Notes under the pieces: model-generated
The model's input: only the letters and a program-made list of their open reading frames with translations
Told to the model about the DNA's origin: nothing
The model's database searches: none
Origin: Ignavibacteria bacterium
Lineage (GTDB): Bacteria > Bacteroidota > Ignavibacteria > Ignavibacteriales > Ignavibacteriaceae
Reading direction: 5' to 3'
DNA length: 64,000 nucleotides
Assembly (NCBI GenBank): GCA_017302895.1
Contig: JAFLBV010000003.1
Location: 1-64,000 of the forward strand
Position numbers and translations under genes: made by a program
In this document: one piece after another, positions 35,260-45,154 of the stretch
Layout of the letters: every line of letters starts with the position of its first letter
Numbering within the stretch: position 1 is the first letter of the stretch

Positions 35260-36000
35260 TTATTTAAAATTGACCGGAATGAGCATCTGAACTTTTACCG
35301 GTTTTCCGTCTTTTTTCCCGGGAGCAAATTTTGTTCTTCGAATTGCTGAAAGTGCTGAGTTATCGCATGCAGGATGTATTCCTTTTGTCAACACGACCGA
35401 GGTTACATTTCCTGATTCATCAATGAATGCAGTAACATATACTGTTCCACTAACACCGGCATCTTTGGCTGCCTGAGGAAATACCGCCTTACTTTGTATT
35501 GCTTCAAAACCCCCTATCGGAACAGGCATGTACGGGACGGCAGTATAATAGACATTATCCTTGGGAGCGTTTGTTTTCCCGTCCTTTTCCGTCGATTTTT
35601 TATTTGTTTCTTTGTTCTTGAATTTGCCCTGTTTATCCAAAGTTAAAAGATCCCCCTTGTCTATATCCTGACTTTCAAGCTTTATTTTTTCTTTTGGAGG
35701 GGTTAGAGTAACTTCAATTTCCTTGTTTATTGCCACCTCAGTTTCGGTTTTTGCTATTTTTGGTTTTGGAATTGTCGGTTCACTCTTCTTTTGTGGCAAC
35801 TCTTCCTCTTTCCTGTTGTCAGGAAGCTCAATTGCATCGTCAAGTTCAATCAAATCCTCCCCTTTTGCAAGAGGATTTGTTACATTTTTTGAGAAAGGGT
35901 ACAAACGGAACAGCATGATCATCATAAAAAGTACAACGATTGCGCTTATTTCCAACGACTGTCGATAATTCCGTTTTAAATTGTAAAATGAACCGGTCAT
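35260..36000 (-). CDS. TonB-like energy transducer
   Basis: A 246-aa protein with an N-terminal membrane anchor (about residues 17-33) and a charged, proline- and lysine-rich periplasmic linker (about 45-145). The C-terminal TonB domain contains AVFPQAAKDAGVSGTVYVTA near 180, DESGNVTSVVLTKGIHPACD, and RRTKFAPGKKDGKPVKVQM at the end. It couples the proton motive force to TonB-dependent outer-membrane receptors. No exbB or exbD is adjacent. It follows the VanZ gene by 32 bp. Confidence 0.9.
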   Translation of the reverse strand: MTGSFYNLKRNYRQSLEISAIVVLFMMIMLFRLYPFSKNVTNPLAKGEDLIELDDAIELPDNRKEEELPQKKSEPTIPKPKIAKTETEVAINKEIEVTLTPPKEKIKLESQDIDKGDLLTLDKQGKFKNKETNKKSTEKDGKTNAPKDNVYYTAVPYMPVPIGGFEAIQSKAVFPQAAKDAGVSGTVYVTAFIDESGNVTSVVLTKGIHPACDNSALSAIRRTKFAPGKKDGKPVKVQMLIPVNFK

Positions 36001-36032
36001 GCTCTTAAAAGCTTTTGTGAATCATACAGTTT

Positions 36033-36428
36033 TTACCTGTAAAGCCGGGGAAAAGTTCTTAAAACTATGTAGGCAACAGCCAAACCCAATGCGGCACCGT
36101 TGATGTCAGCAAGAATGTCGTACCATTCGAAAAACCTGCCCGGAATCAGCAATTGATGGACTTCATCCAGCACTCCATAAACAGAAGCGATAATAAATGA
36201 TTTTTGCAACAATTTGATGTCTGCTGTTCCCGACTCATCCTTAAGCCTGAACCAGGTAAAAAGCAAAAAACTCAACACAGCATACCCGGCGAAATGATTT
36301 ATTTTGTCACCCGACGGGGTGTCCGGCAAACTGCTAGACGGAAGGGTGGTCCCCAGAAACAGTATCAACCAGTAAACGACCAAAACAACTAAAGCAACGG
36401 TTTTTTTCTTTTGCCTGTCAAGAGTCAT
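36033..36428 (-). CDS. VanZ-like family membrane protein
   Basis: A 131-aa protein with four hydrophobic segments. DKINHFAGYAVLSFLLFTW near residue 40 and the DEVHQLLIPGRFFEWYDILAD motif, in part, near 85 are the conserved core of VanZ-like proteins (PF04892). In enterococci VanZ gives low-level teicoplanin resistance; in most bacteria the role is unknown. Its start overlaps the nnrE/nnrD stop as ATGA. Confidence 0.88.
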   Translation of the reverse strand: MTLDRQKKKTVALVVLVVYWLILFLGTTLPSSSLPDTPSGDKINHFAGYAVLSFLLFTWFRLKDESGTADIKLLQKSFIIASVYGVLDEVHQLLIPGRFFEWYDILADINGAALGLAVAYIVLRTFPRLYR

Positions 36429-38023
36429 GCAAACTCATCAATTTTTTTCATTGCAGCAGGTAAATTTTTAATCATCGATGATGCAGAAATGAAAACACCC
36501 GGAGAATCTTTTGCCAAAATAATCGCAGACAGATTGTAAGTGTGTATCGCATCAGCTATGCGGCTCGCAAAAAATTCCATCGTATCGAAATGTTGTTCGC
36601 TAAGCAAGCCGGTGATTTCCTCAATCTCAAGTGCGGGCAAGGCTAGTAACTGCGCAAAAGTCGAGGCGATCACACCGGCGAGTCCGTCACCTGTTCCAAA
36701 CTTCGCAAGGGCATCCATTCCGGAGTCAATTATATAATTAACACCCACAGGAGTGGAGATAAAGATCGCGGCATGTTTTAGAACCAGAATGCAACCTGTT
36801 TCTTTTGTGAAGTCTTCCACTGCCTTGAAGATGTTTTTCTCAATCAGTTCCAAAGGTTTCCCGATAATCTTTGCAAATTCTCCAGTATGCGGCAACAGAA
36901 TCTTTCCTTTGAGGTCATAATTTTTATAGTTACCTCCGTGAAGCGGTGCGAGGGCATCCGCATCGAGAATGACAAGACGATTATTCATCGCAAGAATCTT
37001 TTCAAGGGCAACTGTCGTTTCGGGTGATCTGCCGATTCCTGGACCGGCAAGCAACACTTCCTTTTTCTCCAATGCATCATAAACAGCTTTTATCGAATCG
37101 GAATTAAAATTCACGGGAAACTCATTGATAACCGCCTCGGGAACATTCGCCATCAGTACCGCTGATGCTTTTTCTGAGGTGAAAATTATTGGTGATCCTG
37201 AACCTGAATAAAAAGCTGCCTGGTAAACGAGAGATGCCGAACCCGGATATCTGTTTGAGCCTGCAACTATAACGGGACCTCCGGATGTATATTTGTTGAT
37301 GGTACGCTTTTTTGCAGGCACAACACTTCTTACATCACTCATCTCATACAGAGACCAGTTGCCTTCAAGTTCAAGCAGATCCTCTTTGATCCCGATGTAT
37401 CCGTAGTCGATCACACCACGGCAATCCATTCCCTTGCCGTAGAAATAGCCTTTTTTTAATGTACACAATGCAACTGTATAATGGGCTTCGAAGACAATCC
37501 CTCCGTTTCCGGTGTCAGGATCAAGTCCCGAAGGGATGTCAATGGCCACCTTCACAGCTCTGAGTTCATTCAATGCCACAATTATCTCATCATAGGGATA
37601 CCTCGGCTCACCTTTGGAACCTGTACCAAGAAGTGCATCCACAATCACATAGCTCGAAGCAATAAGTTCTTTTAACTGTGTGACACTTTGATATTGGAAA
37701 ATTGATATGTCGCCAGCTACCTCTGTCAAAAGCTCGAAAGCATTTCCTGCGTCTTCTGAAAACTCGTCAGGGTCATCCACAAAAACCACAGTCACTCTCC
37801 AGTGCATGTCGCGAAGATGACGAGCAGCTACAAAACCGTCACCGGCATTGTTTCCCTTGCCACAAATAATTGCGACAGTCTTCGTTTCGGCCTGAATCGT
37901 TTCGAGAAAAGCAGCTACACTTCTCCCCACATTCTCCATCAGAATCATACTTTCAAAACCGAAATCCTCAATTGCTATTCTGTCGGCTTCACGGGCTTCT
38001 GCGGCATTTAGTACAAGTCTCAT
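36425..38023 (-). CDS. Bifunctional NAD(P)H-hydrate epimerase / ADP-dependent dehydratase
   Basis: A 532-aa fusion repairing hydrated NAD(P)H. The N-terminal YjeF epimerase half (about 1-220) has CGKGNNAGDGFVAARHL near residue 55 and AIDIPSGLDPDTG near 160. The C-terminal ribokinase-like dehydratase half (about 235-525) has GGPVIVAGSNRYPGSASL near 245, LLPHTGEFAKIIG near 375 and KFGTGDGLAGVIA near 440. The usual GTGDVLAG reads GTGDGLAG here. It is the first gene after the nuo terminator; vanZ and tonB follow. Confidence 0.94.
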   Translation of the reverse strand: MRLVLNAAEAREADRIAIEDFGFESMILMENVGRSVAAFLETIQAETKTVAIICGKGNNAGDGFVAARHLRDMHWRVTVVFVDDPDEFSEDAGNAFELLTEVAGDISIFQYQSVTQLKELIASSYVIVDALLGTGSKGEPRYPYDEIIVALNELRAVKVAIDIPSGLDPDTGNGGIVFEAHYTVALCTLKKGYFYGKGMDCRGVIDYGYIGIKEDLLELEGNWSLYEMSDVRSVVPAKKRTINKYTSGGPVIVAGSNRYPGSASLVYQAAFYSGSGSPIIFTSEKASAVLMANVPEAVINEFPVNFNSDSIKAVYDALEKKEVLLAGPGIGRSPETTVALEKILAMNNRLVILDADALAPLHGGNYKNYDLKGKILLPHTGEFAKIIGKPLELIEKNIFKAVEDFTKETGCILVLKHAAIFISTPVGVNYIIDSGMDALAKFGTGDGLAGVIASTFAQLLALPALEIEEITGLLSEQHFDTMEFFASRIADAIHTYNLSAIILAKDSPGVFISASSMIKNLPAAMKKIDEFA

Positions 38024-38038
38024 CCAATTCTCTCATTC

Positions 38039-38096
38039 AAAAAAAAAGCTGTATCGTGAGGCTCCGGATTGACCGGTGGCAGACTCTCGATACAGC
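38039..38096 (-). terminator. Terminator of the nuo operon
   Basis: Minus strand: a 9-bp stem (CGATACAGC with GCTGTATCG) with an inner GAG/CTC pairing and a long loop containing a second CCGG...CCGG pairing, followed by nine T. It lies 20 bp after the nuoN stop and 16 bp before the next start, separating the two transcripts. Confidence 0.8.
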
Positions 38097-38115
38097 CTGA
38101 AAAATAAAAAATTAA

Positions 38116-39543
38116 TTAAAATTTCGAGATAAGGTTTATCACCGAACCCGGCAAAATTCCCATCAATACAATCAGGATGGCTGACACTATGATTCCGGTC
38201 ATTGCGGAATTTGAATTAACGATCTCGAGTTTTGATTCCTCTTTACTGAAATACATCACGACCACGAGTCTCAAATAGAAATATACACTTATGACCGATG
38301 AGATGATGCCAACAATGGCGAGCCACACCAAATTTGATTCGATAGCCGAGATAAACACATAGTATTTACCGAAGAAACCTGCGAAAGGGGGAATTCCCGA
38401 AAGAGCAAACATGAAGAGAGCAAGAAGACCGGCGAGGAGCGGGTATTTAGTACCCAGACCGGCATAGTCACTTATCAGGAGATTCTTCTCTTCTTTATCC
38501 TCGATCATCGCAATGATCCCGAATGCACCGAGATTCATAAAGGAATAGGCTGCCAGATAGTATATTAAGCCGTCAATCCCTCTGTCATTCCCGGCTGCGA
38601 GACCTATAAGCATATAACCCGCATGTGCGATTGAGGAATAAGCCAGCATTCTTTTAATATCTGTCTGTAGTATGGCTGTAATACTTCCGTAAAGCATCGA
38701 AAGGGTAGCAAAAAAGGCAATCATTGGGGTCAGTACTTCACTCGCTCTCTCTTTAGCAAATGCGGGTGAGACTACAAGAATAAGGGCTGCAAAAGCTGCA
38801 GTTTTACCACCTGTAGACATGATTGCTGTGGTTGCAGTCGGTGCACCCTGATAGACATCGGGAACCCACATGTGAAACGGAACCGCAGCAATTTTGAAGG
38901 CAAATCCAATAAAGAAAAGGGTAAGCCCGATGATTCCAATTATATTAGTCTTGTCAAAGGTGAATGACTGGAACAAAAGCGCAATATTGAGTGTGTGGGA
39001 CGAGCCGTAAAGAAGTCCGAGACCGTAGACAATGAACCCTGTGGCGAATGAACCAAGAAGAAAATATTTTAACGCAGCTTCGTTCGAAAAAGGTCTTTTG
39101 CGCGCAAAACCGGCAAGAATGTAGAAACAAAGAGACATTTGCTCGAGACCAATGAAAATCATTACCAAATCGCGAGCGCTGGCTATCATCATCATTCCCA
39201 ATACTGCCGATTGCAGAAGTATGTAAAACTCTCCATGATATATTCCGGTTTTACGGAGATAGTCCACAGAAAGGAGAGTGACTATTGCTGCACCAAAATT
39301 GAAAATGAAGTAGAAAATGTTGACCTGTCCACCGGTTGCCAGCATTCCGTTAAAGAAGATTCCCTGATCACCGACAGACAAGAGTGATTGATAAGACACC
39401 ACAAGAAAACTGACCACAGTCAGCCATGGGATGATCTTTTCCGCACTCTTGACATACATCTCGATCACGAGGGAAATTAAAATAACCGATGCCAGAATTA
39501 CCAGCGGGAGATAGCTATATATGTCTGTTATGTTAAAATCCAT
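38116..39543 (-). CDS. nuoN: NADH-quinone oxidoreductase subunit N
   Basis: A 475-aa antiporter-like subunit of the complex I membrane arm, with about 14 helices. The conserved proton-channel Glu lies in IFIGLEQMSLCFYILAGF near residue 135, and the broken-helix Lys region is in FKIAAVPFHMWVPDVYQGAP near 220. LQTDIKRMLAYSSIAHAGYM near 300 is also conserved. It is the last gene of the operon and is separated from nuoM by two genes (NhaD-type antiporter and a 120-aa orphan). Confidence 0.95.
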   Translation of the reverse strand: MDFNITDIYSYLPLVILASVILISLVIEMYVKSAEKIIPWLTVVSFLVVSYQSLLSVGDQGIFFNGMLATGGQVNIFYFIFNFGAAIVTLLSVDYLRKTGIYHGEFYILLQSAVLGMMMIASARDLVMIFIGLEQMSLCFYILAGFARKRPFSNEAALKYFLLGSFATGFIVYGLGLLYGSSHTLNIALLFQSFTFDKTNIIGIIGLTLFFIGFAFKIAAVPFHMWVPDVYQGAPTATTAIMSTGGKTAAFAALILVVSPAFAKERASEVLTPMIAFFATLSMLYGSITAILQTDIKRMLAYSSIAHAGYMLIGLAAGNDRGIDGLIYYLAAYSFMNLGAFGIIAMIEDKEEKNLLISDYAGLGTKYPLLAGLLALFMFALSGIPPFAGFFGKYYVFISAIESNLVWLAIVGIISSVISVYFYLRLVVVMYFSKEESKLEIVNSNSAMTGIIVSAILIVLMGILPGSVINLISKF

Positions 39544-39545
39544 AC

Positions 39546-39908
39546 CTACTCAATAAATAAAATGTCATGTTCTGTTTCTTCAATAGTTGCCACATGCGAG
39601 TCAGTTCTGTAGACTGCAAGTTTCATGTGTTTAGTAACATCAAATATGTCGTCCTCTTTTTCAACGACGACGATTTTTATATTATCATACTTCGATAAAG
39701 TATCACGAAGAGAGTTGTATTCCAGGAAGTAAAGGCTGGTATATAGATCCTCTTCCACAATGTTAATCCCTCTTGAACTGGGCGAAAAATCCGTAATAAT
39801 GTCTTTTTCAACCACGACCTTAAGAAATCTTCCCTTGAACGGGAGAATTAGTCTGTTACCGTAAAGATAACCGGTCTTTTTTTCAGCAAGGCAACTCTTT
39901 ATTGTCAT
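39546..39908 (-). CDS. Unknown 120-aa protein within the nuo operon
   Basis: I do not recognise this protein. It is 120 aa, soluble, with no signal or membrane helix and a mixed alpha/beta pattern: alternating strands (KVVVEKDII, IKIVVVEKEDD) and a central helix (YNSLRDTLSKYD). There are two Cys-free halves; the only Cys is at residue 5. It lies 2 bp upstream of nuoN and 3 bp downstream of the NhaD-type gene, so it is tightly co-transcribed with complex I genes. A regulatory or assembly role is only inference. Confidence 0.8.
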   Translation of the reverse strand: MTIKSCLAEKKTGYLYGNRLILPFKGRFLKVVVEKDIITDFSPSSRGINIVEEDLYTSLYFLEYNSLRDTLSKYDNIKIVVVEKEDDIFDVTKHMKLAVYRTDSHVATIEETEHDILFIE

Positions 39909-39911
39909 TGA

Positions 39912-41375
39912 TTAACCTCTGAAAAATATGAACCATATTATTGCATAAACGGGCAATAAAACGGGCAGTGAATACTTAATTATATACTCGATAAAGCTTG
40001 GAACCCTGACACCGGCTCTTTCTGAAATCGACTTCACCATAAAATTGGGTCCATTTCCAATATATGTCATGGCACCGAAGAAAACCGCACCAACCGAAAT
40101 TGCGGTCAGGTACTGTACCGCATCGGGATTCTGGAGGAAAAGCTGAGTCTGTGCAGCTCCACCGTTCAAATCATAACCAAATTTTCCCATGGCAGCACTC
40201 ATGAAGTTCAGATAAGTCGGGGCATTATCCAAAAATGACGAAAGAGCACCTGATGCCCAGTAGAACAATGAACTTGTGAATACATCACTGTTTTCGCGCG
40301 CCATATCCGCTATAAGTCTGAGAGCAGGAACCATTGTAAAGAATATACCAACAAACAGATATGCAACCTCTTTTATGGGAGCAAAATCAAATTCATTTGC
40401 CTTAAGTATCTTTTCGTCTGCAGTTCTGTACGCGGCAAAAACCACACTGAACATTATGATTTCCCTGATTCCAACGGGCAATGGATCCAATGAAGGTACC
40501 CATGACAGGACTGCCGGATCAAGGAATACCGACAAAATGATTACTCCCAGATAGCCAAGGTTTTTTAGCCCCTTTAGTTCTATCTTTCCGCTGTAGTTTG
40601 TCTCATCATCCGCTCCGAGTTTATTTGCTTTGTCAAGAACAAAGAAAATCGTGAGAATCATGAATATCGCCAAAATCCAAATCAGCCAAACCTGCTCTAT
40701 CACCCAGAAAAAAGGAACTCCTTTAAGGAATCCGAGAAACAGTGGCGGATCTCCGATCGGAGTAAGAGCACCACCCGCATTGCTTATCACAAAAATAAAA
40801 AATATGATGTGGTACGGCTTGATTCTTCCTTTGTTCATTCTCATAAATGGACGAATCAGAAGCATGGACGCACCGGTTGTTCCAATCACATTCGCAATAA
40901 TCGCCCCAAAAAGTAGAAAAAGCGTATTTGCCACTGGCGTGGCTTTTTTATCCACTTTTATCAGGATGCCACCACTTGCAACGAACAAAGAACTCAGCAG
41001 GGCGATGAATGACAGGTATTCCACGAGTGTGTGCCTGAGACTTGTAAAATCATTCAGTATCGCCGCATAATAAACAGCAACAATCAGACCCAAAAAGATT
41101 GCTACCTTGTGATAGTTGTGCTCCCAAAAATGTTGAAAAAACAAAGGGGCAACGGCTATCAGCAGTAAAAGCAGTATAAAAGGGATCACCATGTACGGAC
41201 TTGGAGAAGACCCGTGATGCGCTCCGGTCTCTGCTGTCTTTGCTTTATCAGTATGAGAAAGAACAGTTTCCTGTTTTGTTTTGTCAGTTGAATCTTTCGA
41301 TTCACTTCTTATTTCGCTGTTAAATAATATGAACAGTGTAAAAAAGGCTGCGAAAAAAAGTGCTGCGTGCCTCAT
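39912..41375 (-). CDS. NhaD-type Na+/H+ antiporter
   Basis: A 487-aa transporter of the ion-transporter (ArsB/NhaD) superfamily. It has an N-terminal hydrophobic signal, a short charged stretch and about 12 membrane helices. The key motif SNAGGALTPIGDPPLFLGFL near residue 215 and the SSFLDNAPTYLNFM segment near 390 (Asp-Asn-Ala-Pro) are typical of NhaD. It exchanges Na+ (or Li+) for H+. Its place inside the nuo operon, 3 bp after nuoM, suggests coupling of proton-pumping respiration to sodium homeostasis (inference). Confidence 0.9.
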   Translation of the reverse strand: MRHAALFFAAFFTLFILFNSEIRSESKDSTDKTKQETVLSHTDKAKTAETGAHHGSSPSPYMVIPFILLLLLIAVAPLFFQHFWEHNYHKVAIFLGLIVAVYYAAILNDFTSLRHTLVEYLSFIALLSSLFVASGGILIKVDKKATPVANTLFLLFGAIIANVIGTTGASMLLIRPFMRMNKGRIKPYHIIFFIFVISNAGGALTPIGDPPLFLGFLKGVPFFWVIEQVWLIWILAIFMILTIFFVLDKANKLGADDETNYSGKIELKGLKNLGYLGVIILSVFLDPAVLSWVPSLDPLPVGIREIIMFSVVFAAYRTADEKILKANEFDFAPIKEVAYLFVGIFFTMVPALRLIADMARENSDVFTSSLFYWASGALSSFLDNAPTYLNFMSAAMGKFGYDLNGGAAQTQLFLQNPDAVQYLTAISVGAVFFGAMTYIGNGPNFMVKSISERAGVRVPSFIEYIIKYSLPVLLPVYAIIWFIFFRG

Positions 41376-41378
41376 ATT

Positions 41379-42881
41379 TTATTTTGCCAGGGCGTTCATC
41401 ACCGTATTTACAATGTTAGATGAAAACGCTTCGGATAACCTCAAGAAAGTTGACGGATAAATTCCTATCCAAACAATGAATAGCAGTAATGGAGCGAGAG
41501 TAATTAACTCCCGGGTGTTCAGATCGGTAAGAGAATTCATTTTTTCGTTCTTTACTGTCTCCAAACAGACTCTCTGATACATCCAGAGGAGATAAACAGC
41601 AGCGAAAATTACACCGGAGGCTGCTATTATTGAAAAATAAGGGCTGACGAGTAGTGGTGACTTGAATGAGCCAACAAGTATCAGGAACTCACCAACAAAT
41701 CCGTTTAATCCAGGAACACCGATAGACGAAAGAGACACTATCAAAAGAATTGTTGCATATACCGGCACAATTTTCGCAATTCCGCCGTAATCAGCGATCT
41801 CGCGAGTGTGGGTTCTTTCGTATATATATCCGACCAAAAGGAAGAGTGCACCGGTTGAGAGTCCATGATTAACCATCTGGATTATCGCTCCCTGCATCGA
41901 CTCAACGGTCAATCCAAAAATACCGAGTACAACAAATCCAAGATGGGATACAGATGAATACGCAACTAGCTTTTTCATATCCTTTTGCACCATCGCCACA
42001 AGTGCACCGTAGATTATCCCGATAACAGCCAGTGTGGTAATGTATGGAGCAAAAACTTTTACTGCATCCGGAAACAAGGGTAAATTGAATCTTATCAGGC
42101 CATATGTACCCATCTTCAGAAGAACACCGGCAAGAATTACCGATCCTGCAGTTGGAGCCTCAACATGCGCATCAGGTAACCAGGTGTGTAGAGGAAATAA
42201 TGGAACCTTTATTGCAAAACTAAGAGCAAACGCTGCAAACAAAAGATTTTGCTTCGAAGGGTCGATTGCAGGTCCTTGTTTGTAGAGTTCAATCAGATCG
42301 GTTGTAAAGGCAGTTCCTGAATTTGCAAGCCAGATGATGGCAATGAGCATCACTAATGAACCGGCCATCGTATAGATAAAAAACTTAACAGATGCGTAGA
42401 TTCTGTTTTTGCCGCCCCATATACCGATGATGAAGTACATCGGAATAAGCATCGCTTCCCAGAAAATGTAGAAGAGGAAAAGATCGAGGGACATAAAAAC
42501 ACCAAGCATTCCTGCCTCGAGCATCAACATGAAGAAAGTAAATTCTTTCACTTTAACATCAATACTCGACCAGGTGGAGAGAAGTGCCAGTGGTGTCATA
42601 AATGTTGTAAGCAGAACGAGCAAAAGCGACATTCCGTCGAGACCTACATGGTAATAAATTCCGAGTCCTTTTACCCACTCATATTTTTCGGCAAACTGGA
42701 AATTTACACTTTCGGCGTTGAAATTAAAATATGTGAATAATGAGACCACAAAGATCACGAGTGAAATCACAAGCCCTGTTATCCTGGTCAACCTCAAATT
42801 CTCTTTGGGTAACATCAGGACCAGCAACGAGCCGGCAATGGGAAGTAGTAAAAGAAGACTCAATATATAACTTTTATCCAT
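41379..42881 (-). CDS. nuoM: NADH-quinone oxidoreductase subunit M
   Basis: A 500-aa antiporter-like subunit of the complex I membrane arm. The key Glu is in FYIFWEAMLIPMYFIIGIWG near residue 140. The channel region KVPLFPLHTWLPDAHVEAPT lies near 225, with VQKDMKKLVAYSSVSHLGF near 300. It follows nuoL with a 1-bp overlap and precedes an NhaD-type antiporter. Confidence 0.97.
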   Translation of the reverse strand: MDKSYILSLLLLLPIAGSLLVLMLPKENLRLTRITGLVISLVIFVVSLFTYFNFNAESVNFQFAEKYEWVKGLGIYYHVGLDGMSLLLVLLTTFMTPLALLSTWSSIDVKVKEFTFFMLMLEAGMLGVFMSLDLFLFYIFWEAMLIPMYFIIGIWGGKNRIYASVKFFIYTMAGSLVMLIAIIWLANSGTAFTTDLIELYKQGPAIDPSKQNLLFAAFALSFAIKVPLFPLHTWLPDAHVEAPTAGSVILAGVLLKMGTYGLIRFNLPLFPDAVKVFAPYITTLAVIGIIYGALVAMVQKDMKKLVAYSSVSHLGFVVLGIFGLTVESMQGAIIQMVNHGLSTGALFLLVGYIYERTHTREIADYGGIAKIVPVYATILLIVSLSSIGVPGLNGFVGEFLILVGSFKSPLLVSPYFSIIAASGVIFAAVYLLWMYQRVCLETVKNEKMNSLTDLNTRELITLAPLLLFIVWIGIYPSTFLRLSEAFSSNIVNTVMNALAK

Positions 42882-44821
42882 CAGAAACTCAATATTATCC
42901 AGAATAATGTACCTGTTATTGCTATCATCATTATGACAGCATAAAACTGTGTCACGCCGGTTTGAAACTTTCGTGCATAACCTGATGCAAAATCAATTAC
43001 CTTCGCTGTGCCATTCACGGCTCCATCGATTATTTTGGCATCGGTAAACTTAAATAAAACGGAATCAGAAATCTTCACCAGTGGTGTGATGATAACCTTC
43101 TGATAAAACTCATCAACATAATATTTGTTTAGAAGAGTGTTATAAACTCCTTTGAAAGAGTCAGATATACTTGTAGCAATTTCCGGTTTTCTCAAATAGA
43201 TGTGTCTTGCAAGCATAATTGAAGCCACCGCTCCAATAACAGAGGTAGCCATCAGGAGATATTCTTCCAGGTGGGAATGAATGTTACCTGTCGCAAGTTT
43301 CCGGGTGGCATCTTTGAAAATTGGCGCCAGCCACACTTCGAACAGATTGCCATGCTCCCCTACGAAAACTTTCGGAAGTCCGATAAATCCACCAATTACA
43401 GAAAGCACTGCAAGCACGATTAACGGAATCACCATGATATTCGGGGATTCGTGAGGATGCACATGATGATGGTCGAATCGTTCTTTCCCCTCGAATGTAA
43501 GAGAAAGAAGTCTGAACATATAAAATGCAGTCATTAAAGCAGTAATTGCTCCTATTATCCAGAAGAACAATCCACCATTCGCATAAGCCATCCAGAGTAT
43601 TTCATCTTTCGAGAAAAAGCCGGAAAGAGGGGGAATGCCTGAAATTGCCACAGCCGCAATCGCAAAAGTGAGATATGTTTTTGGCATATACTTTTTCAAG
43701 CCGCCATAATTTCTGATATCCTGTTCTTCGTGCATACCGTGTATTACAGAACCGGCACCAAGGAATAAAAGTGCTTTAAAGAAGGCGTGTGTCATGACAT
43801 GAAAGATACCTGCGGAGAAAGCACCCATTCCGAGTGCGAGAAACATGTAGCCTAACTGACTAACAGTGGAATACGCCAAAACCTTCTTTATGTCGTTCTG
43901 AACGAGTCCGATTGTTGCAGCAAAAAGAGCTGTGAACAATCCGATTATTGCAACCACCATCATTGCAGTTGGTGCCATCGCAAAAATTACTGATGTTCTG
44001 GCAACGAGATAAACACCTGCGGTAACCATTGTCGCGGCGTGGATAAGGGCAGAAACAGGGGTCGGACCGGCCATCGCATCAGGCAACCATACAAAAAGAG
44101 GTATCTGAGCCGATTTTCCGGTGGCTCCGATGAAGAGGAATATTGCTATGGCCTCAAAAATCCAGGGCTCAATCCCCGATCCGGCAACAAGCGGCAATAC
44201 TTCACTAAAATTTAAACTTTTGAAGTAGTAGAAAACAAAAAACATCGCGACGAGAAAACCGAAATCACCGATTCTGTTGACCACAAATGCCTTTTTGGAA
44301 GCATCAGCTACAGTACCTTTTTCAAATTTCCTGTCGTAGTAAAAACCGATGAGCAGGTAGGAACACAGTCCCACTCCTTCCCAACCGAGAAACAGAAGAA
44401 CAAAATTGTCGGCAAGCACCAGGTTCATCATCGCAACGATGAAGAGGTTCATGTAGGCAAAAAACCGCCAAAAACCTTTATCTCCGTGCATATAACCGAT
44501 TGAGTAAACATGGATAACAAATCCAACACCTGTAACAATAAGTGACATGGTGAGAGATAACTGGTCGACCTGATAACTGAATGCGGCATCAATACCGCCC
44601 GTTTTTATCCAGGTAAACCATTTGATTATCCGGCTCCGCTGATCAGCAGGTAATCCGAGAGTTTCGAAAAAAGAGAAAACTACGACCAGGAATGCGAGAC
44701 CAACCATGCCGGCACCAATTCCGCCGACAATCTTCTCGTTTTTGATCAGTCTCCCAAACAGCCCGTTGATCAGAAATCCGATCAATGGGAAAAGCACTGC
44801 CAAGTAAATGTATTCTGTCAT
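42881..44821 (-). CDS. nuoL: NADH-quinone oxidoreductase subunit L
   Basis: A 646-aa distal antiporter-like subunit of complex I, with about 16 helices including the long C-terminal lateral helix region. The conserved Glu lies in FLGWEGVGLCSYLLIGFYYD near residue 145. Channel residues lie in AQIPLFVWLPDAMAGPTPVS near 240, with ALIHAATMVTAGVYLVAR next. A His-rich loop (DHHHVHPHE, near 465) faces the solvent. It lies 22 bp after nuoK. Confidence 0.97.
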   Translation of the reverse strand: MTEYIYLAVLFPLIGFLINGLFGRLIKNEKIVGGIGAGMVGLAFLVVVFSFFETLGLPADQRSRIIKWFTWIKTGGIDAAFSYQVDQLSLTMSLIVTGVGFVIHVYSIGYMHGDKGFWRFFAYMNLFIVAMMNLVLADNFVLLFLGWEGVGLCSYLLIGFYYDRKFEKGTVADASKKAFVVNRIGDFGFLVAMFFVFYYFKSLNFSEVLPLVAGSGIEPWIFEAIAIFLFIGATGKSAQIPLFVWLPDAMAGPTPVSALIHAATMVTAGVYLVARTSVIFAMAPTAMMVVAIIGLFTALFAATIGLVQNDIKKVLAYSTVSQLGYMFLALGMGAFSAGIFHVMTHAFFKALLFLGAGSVIHGMHEEQDIRNYGGLKKYMPKTYLTFAIAAVAISGIPPLSGFFSKDEILWMAYANGGLFFWIIGAITALMTAFYMFRLLSLTFEGKERFDHHHVHPHESPNIMVIPLIVLAVLSVIGGFIGLPKVFVGEHGNLFEVWLAPIFKDATRKLATGNIHSHLEEYLLMATSVIGAVASIMLARHIYLRKPEIATSISDSFKGVYNTLLNKYYVDEFYQKVIITPLVKISDSVLFKFTDAKIIDGAVNGTAKVIDFASGYARKFQTGVTQFYAVIMMIAITGTLFWIILSF

Positions 44822-44843
44822 ATTTCGTGGGGTGTTTAGTAGA

Positions 44844-45146
44844 TTACCACTTTAAAATGTTAATTTCATCTATGTTAATTGTAACTTTATTCCTGAAAAT
44901 GGCTATGATGATTGCCAGACCGATAGCTACTTCGGCTGCTGCGACTGCCATTACAAAAAAAACAAAAAGCTGCCCTATCACATCTCCAAAGAAAGATGAA
45001 TATGCAACAAAGGTCAGGTTCGCTGAATTTAACATCAGCTCTATCGACATAAATACCACGATGGCATTCCGTCTGGTAAGTACACCGGCAACCCCGGTAA
45101 CAAACATAAAAGCACTTAAAATAAGGTAATATTCGAGTGGGATCAT
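44844..45146 (-). CDS. nuoK: NADH-quinone oxidoreductase subunit K
   Basis: A 100-aa three-helix subunit of the complex I membrane arm. Residues around [20 protein letters not shown] (about 28-48) carry the conserved membrane Glu, and the [17 protein letters not shown] segment holds the second. The length is canonical. It lies 8 bp after nuoJ. Confidence 0.97.
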   Translation of the reverse strand: MIPLEYYLILSAFMFVTGVAGVLTRRNAIVVFMSIELMLNSANLTFVAYSSFFGDVIGQLFVFFVMAVAAAEVAIGLAIIIAIFRNKVTINIDEINILKW

Positions 45147-45154
45147 AACTGAAA

